Source of the DNA: Parasponia andersonii
Taxonomy: Eukaryota > Streptophyta > Magnoliopsida > Rosales > Cannabaceae
DNA: 64,000 nucleotides
NCBI GenBank assembly: GCA_002914805.1
Contig: JXTB01000172.1
Location: 507,897-571,896, forward strand
Direction: 5' to 3'
The notes below the pieces were generated by a model. The model was not told the DNA's origin and did not search any database. It saw only the letters and a list, made by a program, of their open reading frames with translations. Of this stretch, positions 1 through 11,210 are shown one piece after another. Each line of letters starts with the position of its first letter. The first letter of the stretch is position 1. The position numbers and the translations under genes were made by a program.

Positions 1-22
1 GCCCGGGTTTTGGGTCGTGACA
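1..22 (-). repeat. probable end of a reverse-oriented Ty3/gypsy LTR
   Basis: The first 22 bases, read on the minus strand, give a TGTCACGACCC start followed by AAAACCCGGGC. This matches the terminal sequence pattern common to many plant Ty3/gypsy LTRs. The window cuts the element, so only its terminus is visible and no coding part can be checked. The family assignment rests on recall of that terminal pattern. Confidence 0.35.
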
Positions 23-252
23 AATATCCTATAAAGCATTTTATTATTTAGATATTATAAACAATATTTATTGAATTATTTAGTATCTATTTGTTATTAA
101 TAAATTACATGTTGTGAATTTCTATTTCATTTATGTCCCATTGATATATATGTGATGTGTATGTTTATCTTATGCAAACATCTAAAAGATTCCAAGACAT
201 GAAATGAGTAATAAAGAATTATTCGTATGATTAGTTAATATGTGGGAGGCAT

Positions 253-1572
253 TGTATTCTTTATTTCATTATGTCTAAATTAAATTGTTTGCATTCTGCA
301 TATTGAAGATGGAATATTTTACTATGCCATAGAATGTAGTGTTGTCTATTTAATTAATAAAGTCTCTAATTATCGAAATGAGTCTTTAGATAGAAATACT
401 AATGTGTTATAAGAAAGTTATAACAACATCGAACATGACCTAGTGAATTAGAATTTGAGGTTAAGTGCCGTAACTCAAATTTCTAATTTTACTACTCTAG
501 CAATATTGTAGAAGACTTTATCCTAGTGATTAAGGAACTTACTTTCACGTGTTTTTTCTTTTTGAGTTACTAAAGGACTAGTTCTGAATTATGGTTCGAA
601 CTCTGGTATCTTAGAAGATAAGGTATATGAAATGTGTAGAACGTTTTTCATGATGGACACCATGCATATGATGTCACATTGAGTTTTTCTAAGTACTTGG
701 ATAATATAAACCAGGACCTTGGTATTCATTATGTGGATTTGATTGTGTTGGTATAAGCAGATACAAACACCATAGTCAACTATTATCCATTAGATGAAAA
801 ATGACAACTCAAAAGTAAATATGAACTAAATGGGTAATATGGTAATTTCACCCTACTAGTACGATATTGCATTGGGGGTATGTCTACAGGTATAGTATAT
901 GCTAAATGAATCAAGCTAATTAATTGCTAATAAGCTTCATAGAAAAAATAAATGACATTTAGTCCAAAAGTACAATATTGGGCCTATAGTGGTGTGCCAT
1001 AATATTAATGGACAAGGTCCAATCATAGTTAAGAGTTAATTATGATAGTGAGTATATGGTTCATTGGTGCTTGGGCTTTATGGATCCATTTGGTCCCCTG
1101 TCTAGCTCAAATTAAAGCCCAATAATTATTTGATGATCAGTTGAGTCTAACAAGCCCAATAAGCCTATTAGGGTTTACTAATCTCTCTATAGTTGAGAGA
1201 AAAGTTCTCTAGCAACCAGACATTCCATCCTTGGTGTTTTTGGTCATCCCGGAGAAATCGTTTCGAGAAGATTGTCTTTTTGTTCGTTTGCGGATCTCTT
1301 TATTAGGAATCAAGAAGGTGACCACTCACTGGATCAATCAAATGACTTTCGAGAATAGACGGGAAGACGAGAAAGTTATGGAGTGAATCTGGGTATTGTT
1401 TTTGTCTAGATCATGAGTTAATTTAAGTTAGATCACGATCCGAAATATTTTGTAAAAAAAAAAATTTTATACGACCAATTCTGCATGTTTCTTGATTTTA
1501 CAAAACTATGGTGTTCTTGAAAATGATTTTATAAAAATATTTTCCGGAAATTTATTCTAACTAAAACTAGCA
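253..1572 (+). repeat. 5' LTR of copia element 1
   Basis: It is collinear with 7897-9261 from the shared TGCATATTGAAGATGG block (about 297 and 7908) to the shared TAAAACTAGCA / TAAAACCAGGA end. A candidate TATA element (ATATAAACC, near 703) is conserved in both copies. The copy ends in CA directly before the primer-binding site. It lacks about 93 bp that are present in the 3' copy after base 1219. Confidence 0.8.
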
Positions 1573-1574
1573 AT

Positions 1575-1586
1575 TGGTATGAGAGC
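1575..1586 (+). other. primer-binding site, initiator Met-tRNA type
   Basis: TGGTATGAGAGC lies two bases after the LTR end. It matches the usual plant copia primer-binding site TGGTATCAGAGC with one mismatch, which fits an old inactive copy primed by initiator methionine tRNA. Confidence 0.75.
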
Positions 1587-4065
1587 ATGGTTTTATTGTT
1601 GATCTAGTATATTTTACTCTGGTATATTCTCTTGTTGATTGATGTTTTTGATTTCCTGAAAGGTTTTCTTTATGTTTGGTCTTATTCATAATATGAGTAT
1701 GCTCTAGTTTGTATGATGGTCAATAGATTCAATGAGTTTGAATGATTATTTGATTAGATGTTGCTATGAGGAAATGATCATGTTTATTTTGATTTTCATT
1801 TTTCAGCATGTTCTTGATTTCTATGTGTTCATGTTTTATGTTCTTGATAAAACTATGCATGGAAATGTTTTGATCTTTAATTGTTTTTTGGAATTTTATG
1901 AAGCTATTTTTTCAATTTAAAAAAAAAAAACTAAACGACGGAGCGATGCACGACTAGGAGCCGTGTGCACCGCCCGTATGATCCCCGCAGGTACGACCTG
2001 CACAAGGGCTGTGCAGGCACGACCTTGCGCATGGCCGTAAGAGTGAGGAGCCACTGGCTGTGCGGATGGGATCCGCGTGTGGCATGTGGGCTGCCTCCTT
2101 GCACAGGCCGGGAGGGTGCACCCCGCTCATGGCCGCGCGGGTGAGAGGCTGCTGGCCGCGCCGATGGGATTCTCGCGTGGCCTGCAGGATGCCTCCCTGC
2201 GCAGGCTGTGCGGGTGCACCCCACGCATGAAGCGTGAGCACGGCCCCGCTGGTCGCACGGATGTGATCCGCGCATGGCCAGTGGCGGCCTCCTGCGCCGA
2301 CCGCACGGGTGGCCTCCCGTGCCTTCGTCGCTCGGGATGCCGCTTCGTACATTTAACGTGCGAGAATTACGCGAGCCCGTTGTCGCTCAGGAGTTATCCC
2401 GAGCGAGGCCGCGTAGTGTTATGCGAGCTCGTTGGCGTCCAATAGTTGTTCCGAGCATGGCCGCATACTGGCTTCCTGTTCCGTCCGTCAGCTTGTCCTG
2501 ACACATTTCGTATTTCTGGCCATAATTTTAATTATTATCATTTTAAAATTAATTTAATTTATCCATAGTTTTGTGAAAACTGATAGATTAAATTTTAAAT
2601 TCAAATTTTAAAATCCATATTAAATTTGAATTTTTGAAATTTAAATTGATAAGATATTTTAATTTGAATTCTGGATATGATTGATATCAATAATATCTTA
2701 ATTATTGTTTGAATAATTAGAGATATTTTAAAATGGAAATTTTTAAAATTAGATATTATGAGATAATATCTTTGAATTTTTAAATTCAAATTTTGAATAG
2801 ATATTTTGAAAACTGATTATATGATAGTTGGTAATTTATTTTTGAATTTTAAATTCGTTTAAATTCAAATTAGAAATATTGTAGGAGATTTTATTTGTAA
2901 AATCTTCTATCTTTTAAATTTCGAATTTTTTGAAGATTTGAAATTTAAATTTAAATTAGAATATATTTTCAAATCTTCAAATTTGAATTTATGGTTGGTA
3001 GATATTTAATGAGATTCGATATTGATTTGAATTTTGAATTCAAATCTGACAGGATAAAATAATGAGAGATATTTAAGGAAGTTAAATTCAAATTAAGAAA
3101 TTCAAAAGTTGAAATTTAAATTTGAGATATTTAAGGAGATTTAATTAGTTAAATCTTTTATTTAAACTGATTAGATTTTGTGAAAATCTTTTCTAATTTA
3201 AATTTCAAATATTATCTTCCATATTTAAATATTTAACATCATCTTATCAATTAGAATTATTTAAATATTAAATAATTTTAAATTACCGAAAATTAATAAA
3301 TCATTAATAATTATTTATTTATTTTCTTACTACTTTGGTATTATTAGGACAACATTGCATGCATGCCTAATAATTAAGTATTATTACGTGATCTTTAGTA
3401 ACATATCATATAAAACAATTAGAGCTACTCTCATGCAAATATGAACGTGCTTACATGGCAGATTTTAGGTTACTAAGTTAGTTAGATAACTGGATAAAAT
3501 CTATAAATCCCTTATTATAAAATATTGAGTGGGAGAAGGTATGTGATACCTGCGGTCTCCATTGTTGGTTCGTTATGTATTAGGATGAGCTTTGCCTCAG
3601 AATCTAGCTGAGCTCCCATATAAGGGATTTTCGTCGGGTAATACTAGAAATAAGCTTCTAAGGATAAGGTACTAGATAGACTATATGAGGCTGATTGCCC
3701 GTAGGAGACGATCTTATATAGAAAACTTAGTTATCGAAATAATGGTTAAATACTCAACTCGAAACATTAATATCCTCCCGTAGGAGTTCTTATTAGTCGA
3801 TTAGATAACCAAAGAGAATGGTAGTTAGAAATATGAAATAAGAGTTATCTGTCTATTTACTAATTGAAATTGTTTCAGTTTGATTTGCTGATTGCATGAC
3901 TTCCCGTAGGAGGCTTATAATCAGTGGTAGGTTAAATTACCATGAATATAAGTGATAGTCTTAAGGATACTTCACTTGTATATTGTATGCTTAATATTTT
4001 ATGTTAATTATTTGAAACATAATAAATGATGTTTGCTTATACGTGGAATGTTTATTTATTTTCCT
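1587..4065 (+). other. long untranslated leader of copia element 1
   Basis: About 2.5 kb separates the primer-binding site from the first gag-like codons, much longer than usual for copia. It has three parts: an AT-rich stretch (1587-1924), a GC-rich tandem-repeat island (1925-2510), and a very AT-rich tract (2511-3330) made of degenerate AAATTCAAATTTGAATTT-like self-complementary words. After that comes more balanced sequence with three copies of CCCGTAGGAG (3698, 3777, 3903). No reading frame here resembles a known protein. The segment could include insertions into the leader. Confidence 0.55.
1925..2510 (+). repeat. GC-rich 98-bp tandem repeat in the copia leader
   Basis: A GC-rich island with sharp edges sits in an otherwise AT-rich region. 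Three adjacent degenerate units begin at 2031, 2129 and 2227, exactly 98 bp apart, each opening with ATGGCCG or ATGAAGCG. Units share a GGATGGGATCCGCG-like block, a GGCTGCCTCC-like block and a GCGGGTGCACCCC-like block. Partial units appear on both sides. Open frames on both strands here are by-products of high GC; no conserved protein is recognisable. Confidence 0.75.
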
Positions 4066-7000
4066 GTAGATACGGCACTTAATCCTTTATCCACTTTACT
4101 CACACAAATCAAGCTGAACGATGAAAACTATGTAGACTGGAAATGTAACCTAGACATAGTGCTTATTGCTGATAAATATAAGTGAGTTCTCACGACTCCA
4201 TGTCCTGCTTAGCCAACTGAGGAATCCACCAATGATGAAAGAAACTTATATGATAATTGGAAGGAATCTGATGAGATGGCTAAGTGTTATATACTTGGCT
4301 CAATGAGCAATATATTGCAACAATAACATCGTGGGATGGATACTGCTGCTGACAACGAAATGTTCGCCAATCTTGGTCGTCAAGCTAGAAATGAGGCTAC
4401 AAGTGCATTCATGAATCTTCGTCAAAAGAAGAGTATTCCAGTTTGGGAACATATGATAAAAGTCATCGCATATCTTAACGAACTGGAAATCCTTGGAGCT
4501 GAAATTGATTGTGACACCTAAATTGGCATGGTTTTGAACACATTGTTAGATACTTTTAATCAATTTAAGATTGATCGTGAGATTCGCTAGAAGGATTATA
4601 CTCTTACTGGCCTGATGAAAGATCTGCAAATAACAGAGAATATTCTTAAGAATAATAAGTCGGGGTCAGTTGAGGCTAATGTAGCTCAAGCTAGTTCTTC
4701 CAAACCTAAGTCGAAAGGCAAAGGTAAAAGTAAGAAAAAGACTCTTGCTTCTCTGGCTCTAAAGAAAAAGAAGACCAAGAAGGATTTCAAACCAAAGGAA
4801 AAATGTTTCCATTGCAGTAAGGATGGATATTGGAAGAGGAACTACAAAACTTACCTAGCCCTTAAGAAGGAGAAGGACAACAGCAAGGACAAACAAGGTA
4901 ATGACAATTTGTTGTTCATTGAGGCTTGTCATGTGGTTGATTCTATCGATTCTTGGATTGTACATTCGGGAGCTACTGACCATGTTTGTAATACTTTGTA
5001 GGGGTTCAAGGGAACTAGGAAGTTCACTAGTGAAGAGTTCACGCTGTGATTGGGAGATGACTCAATAGTTAAAGCTCGTGCAATGGGAGATGTTATTTTG
5101 AATTTCGATGATTTTAGGTTTTTAGAAATAAAGAATTGTTATTATATTCCAGTGTTTAAACAGAATTTGATTTTTGTTTCCTGTTTGATGAGACAAGGTC
5201 ATTCTATTCATTTTGACAATAAAGTTTCTATTAGAAAGAATAAAAGTCTTATTTGTACTGGTACACATAGGAGTAATTTTTTCTTTATTAAACCTAAAAG
5301 TATCTCATTGTACAATCTTGAAAATGTTTCTGAACATGTAGAATCTAAACATAAGAAAGTGAAAGTGAGTACTAATGATGAAACTTATCTCCGGCATTTA
5401 AGACTCAGTCATATTAACCTAAGAGAATTCAAAGGTTAGTCAATGATGGACCTCTAAGTTCGTTAGAAGTCAAACCATTACCAACTTGTGAATTCTGTCT
5501 GAAAGGTAAAATGACTAAAAGACCATTTACTGGAAAAGGTTGTATAGTTCAAGAATGTCTTGAGTTAAAGCACACTGATGTCTGTAGGACTTTGAATATT
5601 CAAGCTCGAGGAGGTTTTGAATACTTCATTATGTTTACGGATGATTATTCTAGATTTGGTTATGTTTACCTAATACACAAATCGGATTTTTTTGAAAAGT
5701 TCAGAGAATTCAAAGCAAAAACTGAAAAGTGGTTAGGAAAGAACATAAAGACCCTTCAATCTGATCGAGGTGGTGAATACCTTTCTGGAGAATTCTCTGA
5801 ATTTCTCACAGACAATGGGATCCTATCCCAACTCACAGCACCTGGTACGCCTCAACTAAATAGTCTGGCTGAAAGAAGAAATAGGACACTTTTGGATATG
5901 ATTAGGTCAATGCTCAGTTATTCACAATTACCCGCATTTTTTTTAGGTTATGTCTTAGAAACTGCTATGTACCTACTGAATAGAGTTCCTTCTAATTCAG
6001 TACCTAAGACTCCATTTGAATTATGGAAAGGACATAAACCTAGTTTACATCATATCCATATTTGGGGTTGTCCAGCATACGTGTTGAAAGGGAAAACGAC
6101 TAAGTTGGAATCACGATTTGAATTGTGTCTATTTGTGGGTTACCCAAAAGGAACTAGAGGGTATTATTTCTATAATACTGAAGAAACGAAAGTATTTATG
6201 AGTACAAATACTACTTTCTTGGACGAAAACTATATGAAAGATTTTAAGCCCAAAAGTAAGTTAATTCTAGAAGAATTAACTGATGATGTTATCAGCCAAT
6301 CTATAGAAGATAAGATAGAGAAAGCACTTAAAAAAGATAAATTACTTGAAACTCAACAAATATCGGATCCTCGTCGTAGTGGGAGAGTTGTGAGATAACT
6401 TGAAAGATACTTGGGAATAGGAGAGTCTTGTGACCAAGAATATGATCCTTACACCTACGATGAGGCAATGGATGATGTTGATAAAAATCTCTGACAAAAG
6501 GCAATGGAATCTGAAATAGAGTCCATGTACTCAAATAAAGTTTAGGAACTTATAGATCCACCTGAAGGAATAAACCCATTGGTTGTAAGTGGGTCTATAA
6601 GAGAAAGAGAGGAATAGATGGGAAAATGGAGACTTTCAAGACAAGGTTAGTTGCAAAGGGTTATACACAGAAGGAAGGTATCGACTATGAAGAAACCTTC
6701 TCTCATGTAGCTATGATCAAGTCTATTCATATACTCTTATCCATCATTATATCTCTTGATTATGAGATATGACAAATGGACATCAAGACTGCATTCTTGA
6801 AAGGCAATCTTGATGAATGTATCTATATGATACAACCAGAGGGATTCGTTGAAAAGGGTCAAGAAAGAAAAGTTTATGAACTTAAGAGATCTATTTATAG
6901 ACTCAAGCAAGCATCTAGATCATGGAACATAAGATTTGATGAAGCAATTAAGTCTTATGGTTTTGAATGAAACATAGATGAACCTTGTGTCTATAAAAGA

Positions 7001-7917
7001 ATTTAGGATAACAAAGTGATTTTTCTGGTACTGTATATTGATGATATTCTGATCATTGGGAATAATGTTGGATCATTATCATAAGTGAAAGTCTGGTTAG
7101 CACAATAGTTTGATATGAAGGACTTAGGTGAAACTTGCTATGTTCTAAGACGAGACAGAAAGAACAGATGCATAGCTTTATCACAAGCTTCATATATAGA
7201 TAAAATACTGGTTACGTTGCAATGCATAATTCCAAGAAAGGTATAACACCCTTTCGTAAAGGAATTACTCTGTCTAATGAGAATTCTCCTAAGACAGAAA
7301 AAGAGAAAGAACAGATGAGAAATATTCCTTATGCCTCGGTAGTGTGAAGTCTCATGTATGTCATGCTTTGCACAAGACCAGATATTTGTTATGCTGTTGG
7401 GATTGTAAGTCGTTACCAATTCAATCCAGGACTTAAACATTGGGGTGTAGTCAAGCATATTCTAAAGTATCTTTGGAGAACTAGAAATCATATGCTTGTA
7501 TATTCTGGAAAAGATCTAATACCTGTTGGATATACTGATTCAGATTTTCAATCTGATAAAGACTCTAGAAGATCAACCTCTGGTTCAGTCTTTACCCTTG
7601 GTAGTGGAGCCATTATATGGAGGAGTATCAAGCAATCTTATGTTGTAGATTCAACTATGGAGGCCGAATATGTGGTAGCTTCTAAAGCAGCCAAAGAGGC
7701 GATCTGGCTTTATAATTTCCTTATGGATCTCGAGGTAGTACCTAGAGTACAACAATCTATAACACTCTATATGATAACAGTAGAGCAGTTGCTAACTCTA
7801 GAGAACCCAAAAGCTACAAGAGTGGGAAAACATATAGAGAGGAAATATCATGTACTGAGAGAAATTGTTCAAAAAGAAGACGTGATAGTGAGAAATTGTT
7901 CGCATACTGCATATTGA
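4066..7917 (+). pseudogene. gag-pol polyprotein pseudogene of copia element 1
   Basis: Gag begins around 4066 (LNPLSTLLTQIKLND), with early stops at 4183 and 4324. A CCHC zinc knuckle (about 4801-4845) keeps CFHC but has Y in place of both the H and the last C. The protease signature near 4955 reads HSGAT, so the catalytic Asp is lost. Integrase (about 5400-6100) keeps HTD, QSDRGGEY and AERRNRT in one 295-codon frame. RT remains (6560-7320) include DIKTAFLKGNL, YRLKQA and the YIDD box at about 7036. RNase H (7420-7900) shows GYTDSDFQSD and the EAEY motif. At least ten stops interrupt it. The frame ends early at 7917 because the 3' end of pol is missing. Confidence 0.9.
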
Positions 7918-9261
7918 AGATGGAATATTTTACTATACCATAGAATTTAGTGTTGTCTATTTAATTAATGAAGTCTCTAATTATCGAAGTGAGTCTTCAG
8001 ATAGAAACACTAGTGTGTTATAAGAAAGTTATAACAACATTGAACAAGACCTAGTAAATTAGAATTTGAGATTAAGTGTCGTAGCTCAAATTTCTAATTT
8101 TACTACTCTAGCACTAATGAACTTACTTTCATGTATTTTGTCTTTTTAAGTTACTAAAGGACTAGTTCCGAATTATGGTTCGAACTCTGGTATTTTGGAA
8201 GATAAGGTATATGAAATGTGTAGAATATTTTTCATGATGAACACCATACATATGATATCACTTTGAGGTTTTTTAAGTACTTGGATAATATAAACCAGGG
8301 TCCCGGTATTCACTATATGGATTTGATTGTATTGGTATAAGCAGATATAAACACCATAGCCAAGTATTATCCATTAGATGAAAAATGGCAACTCAAAGGT
8401 AAATATGTACTAGACGAGTAATATGGTAATTTCACCCTACTAGTACGGTATTGCATTGGGGGTATATCTACAGGTATAATATATGCTAAATGAATCAAGC
8501 TAATTAATTGTTAATAAGCTTCACAGAAAAAATAAATGACATTTAGTCTAAGAGTATAATATTAGACCTATAGTGGTGTGCCCCAATATTAATGGACAAG
8601 GTCCAATCATAATTAAGAGTTAATTATGATAGTGAGTATATGGTTCGTTGGAGCTTGGGCTTTATAAATCCATCTAGTCCCCTATCTAGCTCAAATTAAA
8701 ACCCAATAATTATTTAATGACCAGTTAAGCCCAACAAGCCCAAAAAGCCCAATAAGCCCATTAGGGTTTACTAATCTCTCTATAGTTAAGAGAAAAGTTC
8801 TCTAGCAACTAGACACAAGTGTTACACATGAAACACCCCCTTGAGAAGAGAGTGTCACATGAAATAACAGAGAGAGAGGGAGAGCAGAAAATCGGCCAAC
8901 CCTAGGGATTCCATCCTTGGTGTTTTTGGTCAACCCGGAGAAATCGTTTCGAGAAGATTGTCTTCTTGTTCGTCTGCGGATCTCTTTGTTGGGAATCAAG
9001 AAGGTGAGACCACTCACCAGATCAATCAAACAACTTTCGAGAATAGACGGGAAGACAAGAAGGTTGTGGAGCGAATCCAGGTATTGTTCTTGTCTAGATC
9101 AAGAGTTAATTTATGTTAGATCATAATCCAAAACCTTTTGTAAAAAGAAAAATTTTAAACGATCAATTCTGCTGTGTTTCTTGATTTTACAAAACCATGG
9201 TGTTCGTGAAAATAATTTTATGAAAAAAATTTTCAAAAATTTTTTCCAGCTAAAACCAGGA
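7897..9261 (+). repeat. 3' LTR of copia element 1
   Basis: This is the second copy of the 253-1572 repeat. It carries about 93 extra bases (8815-8907) containing ACACAAGTGTTACAC and a GAGAGAGAGGGAG stretch. The join at about 7893 runs straight from RNase H coding sequence into the LTR without the usual pol tail or polypurine tract. This suggests a deletion through AAATTGTT microhomology. It ends at about 9261 with GGA where the 5' copy has GCA. Confidence 0.8.
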
Positions 9262-9370
9262 GTTCTTGACCTTAAGGCAGTAAATAAAGTTTTTTTCTAA
9301 AATGTATAAACAATGTTTATTTTTTGTATTTGCAATGTTATTCTTATTTGATTCTTAGCACACTTGCCAT

Positions 9371-11210
9371 GTGGATACTATTCACAAATATAACCATCGC
9401 GCAAGTATATATTTAGTAGGTGAAATGACAAAAAATAAATTTATAGACACTACCAAAACGACATGCAGGCCTAATGATATTGTGGATAAAATGCGGAGGG
9501 ACCATAGTGCCCACATGAGTTATAAAAAGGCTCGGAAGGCGAAAGAGAAAGCTTTGATTGCTTTGAATGGTTCCGACAAAGACGCTTATCGATTTTTGCC
9601 CCGTTTAGCTTTATTGTTAAAGTGGTTTAACCTAGGTTCTATTATGGCCCTTTCGATGGATGAGCATGATGTATTTAAGTACTTCTTTGTGTCTTTAACT
9701 GCTTTTATTCAGGAGTGGCCACATTGTCGACATGTTATAGTTGTTGATGGAACTTTCTTGAAAGTGAATTTTTGTGGAACATTACTAACTATGTGTGCCA
9801 TGGATGCAAATGATCAAATATTCTCACTGACATTTGTCATTGTTGACGGAGAAAGTAATACATCGTGGCATTTTTTCTTCACCAAATTAAAGGAATCAAT
9901 ATGAGACAGAGATCATTTGGAAATAATCTCATATAGAAATGATGGTATTATTAATACAGTGAAAGAAAGATATCCGAATGTCGAGCATGGTTATTGCATG
10001 GTGCATTTGTTGCATAATTTAAAATGAGCTTTTCCTCGTGCATCCTCAACGTTGAAATGGAAGTTTTATAAAGTCGTTGAGGCATACACGCATGAGGAGT
10101 GATCAATTTACATGGATTTGCTTGATAATGAAGACCCTAGTATTAGGGTCTACCTCGACGAAGTTGGAAACAAAAAATAGGTGCATTGCCACTTTTATAG
10201 TAAGAGGTACTCGATGATAACTTCTAACAATGTTGAGTCAATGAATGCCATCGATAAGAAAATGAGGGACTTCCATATCAGGAAGTTGTTTGAGTTGTTA
10301 AGAGATAGAATGCAAGAATGGTACTTTAAGAGAAGGCAGGCTACTACACATTTGCAAATAGTACTTCTTAAAAATGCCGAAGAATGTGTAAGAGATTTAT
10401 TTAATAAGTCAACAATAATAATTTTAAGTTTTCAATTCATATAAGCAAAATCTTAAATTTTCAATGACAGGGAAGTTAATATTGTCATATGGTCAAGGAT
10501 TGCTTTACCATGGTCAAGACCTTTTGACCGTGGGTTAATTGTTTCTTGATCTATAATATTAAGTTCTTGACTAGACCAAAGGTCAATAACTCTATTACAC
10601 AAGTGAAGCGATTCTTGACCTAACATATAATTATTTTACTTATTACATGTTGTGTTTAATTCCAGGTTAAATCGTATTTAAAAAAAAATAAAAGAAATAG
10701 AAAAATAAAAGTTGTTATTTGTTAGGATTAATTACAAAAGAATGCACGAGTTCGTGGTGGTAGACAGTGATTGCAAGTTATACATTGTCAACCTAGAGAA
10801 AAAAGGCTTACCAATATCATGAATTCGAACTCAATCAATTTTTCTGTGTATATGGTGTGGTTGCATATGGTGTTCGCTGCCTATCTATCTATAATTTTAT
10901 TTCCCCGTACTACAACAAAGCAGCATTATAGGTGACATATGTCGGCATTGTGCGCTCGATCGGTTCTCCATCAAATCTGACTTTCCTTGATGAGGTGATA
11001 AACCTTGTAGTCGAACCACGAGTCATAGCAGAAATGCCTGGTAGGCCAAAGAACACCAGCATTGAATCAATTGGTGAGGACTCAAAAAAGAAAAAATGTT
11101 CACATTATGGCAATTCATGCAACAATAAGCAAACATGTCGTAATCTAATTCACCTCCATAGTACCATTAATGAAGCTGCAGACCACTCTACAAGAAGACG
11201 ACAAATGTAG
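9371..11210 (+). pseudogene. MuDR-type MULE transposase pseudogene
   Basis: The reading frame from 9371 carries a Mutator transposase core: DKMRRDHSAHMSYKKA-type N-part, then HVIVVDGTFL with the first catalytic Asp (about 9739-9768), then TFVIVDGESNTSW. The frame stops at 9904 (TGA) but homology continues through 10410 with the EHGYCMVHLLHNL and SNNVESMNA segments typical of these enzymes. A repeat-filled gap of about 300 bp (10440-10740), probably an intron, precedes a worn SWIM-like region. Then comes a C-terminal piece at 10932-11210 with CSHYGNSCNNKQTC resembling the usual zinc knuckle. Several in-frame stops make it inactive. Confidence 0.85.

Larger units (their letters stand above)
253..9261 (+). 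mobile_element. decayed Ty1/copia LTR retrotransposon (element 1)
   Basis: Two related copies of a 1.3-kb sequence (about 253-1572 and 7897-9261) flank a primer-binding site, a long leader and gag-protease-integrase-RT-RNase H remains in copia order (integrase before RT). The internal region is full of stops and frameshifts, so the element cannot be autonomous. The 5' boundary is uncertain: the LTRs align from about 284/7893, but a TG after a purine-rich stretch at 253 could be the true LTR start, with the 3' copy truncated by deletion. No target-site duplication was found. The 3' LTR abuts the Mutator-like unit at 9262. Confidence 0.85.

Noticed and set aside
2077..2501. Open frames of 75-132 codons on both strands in the GC-rich island
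   Set aside because: They are produced by high GC in a 98-bp tandem repeat; no frame is conserved between units and no domain is recognisable.
1..9300. Copia element 1 nested inside the MULE unit
   Set aside because: TTGACC repeats occur only to the right of the 3' LTR (from 9264), none left of the 5' LTR, and no target duplication was found.
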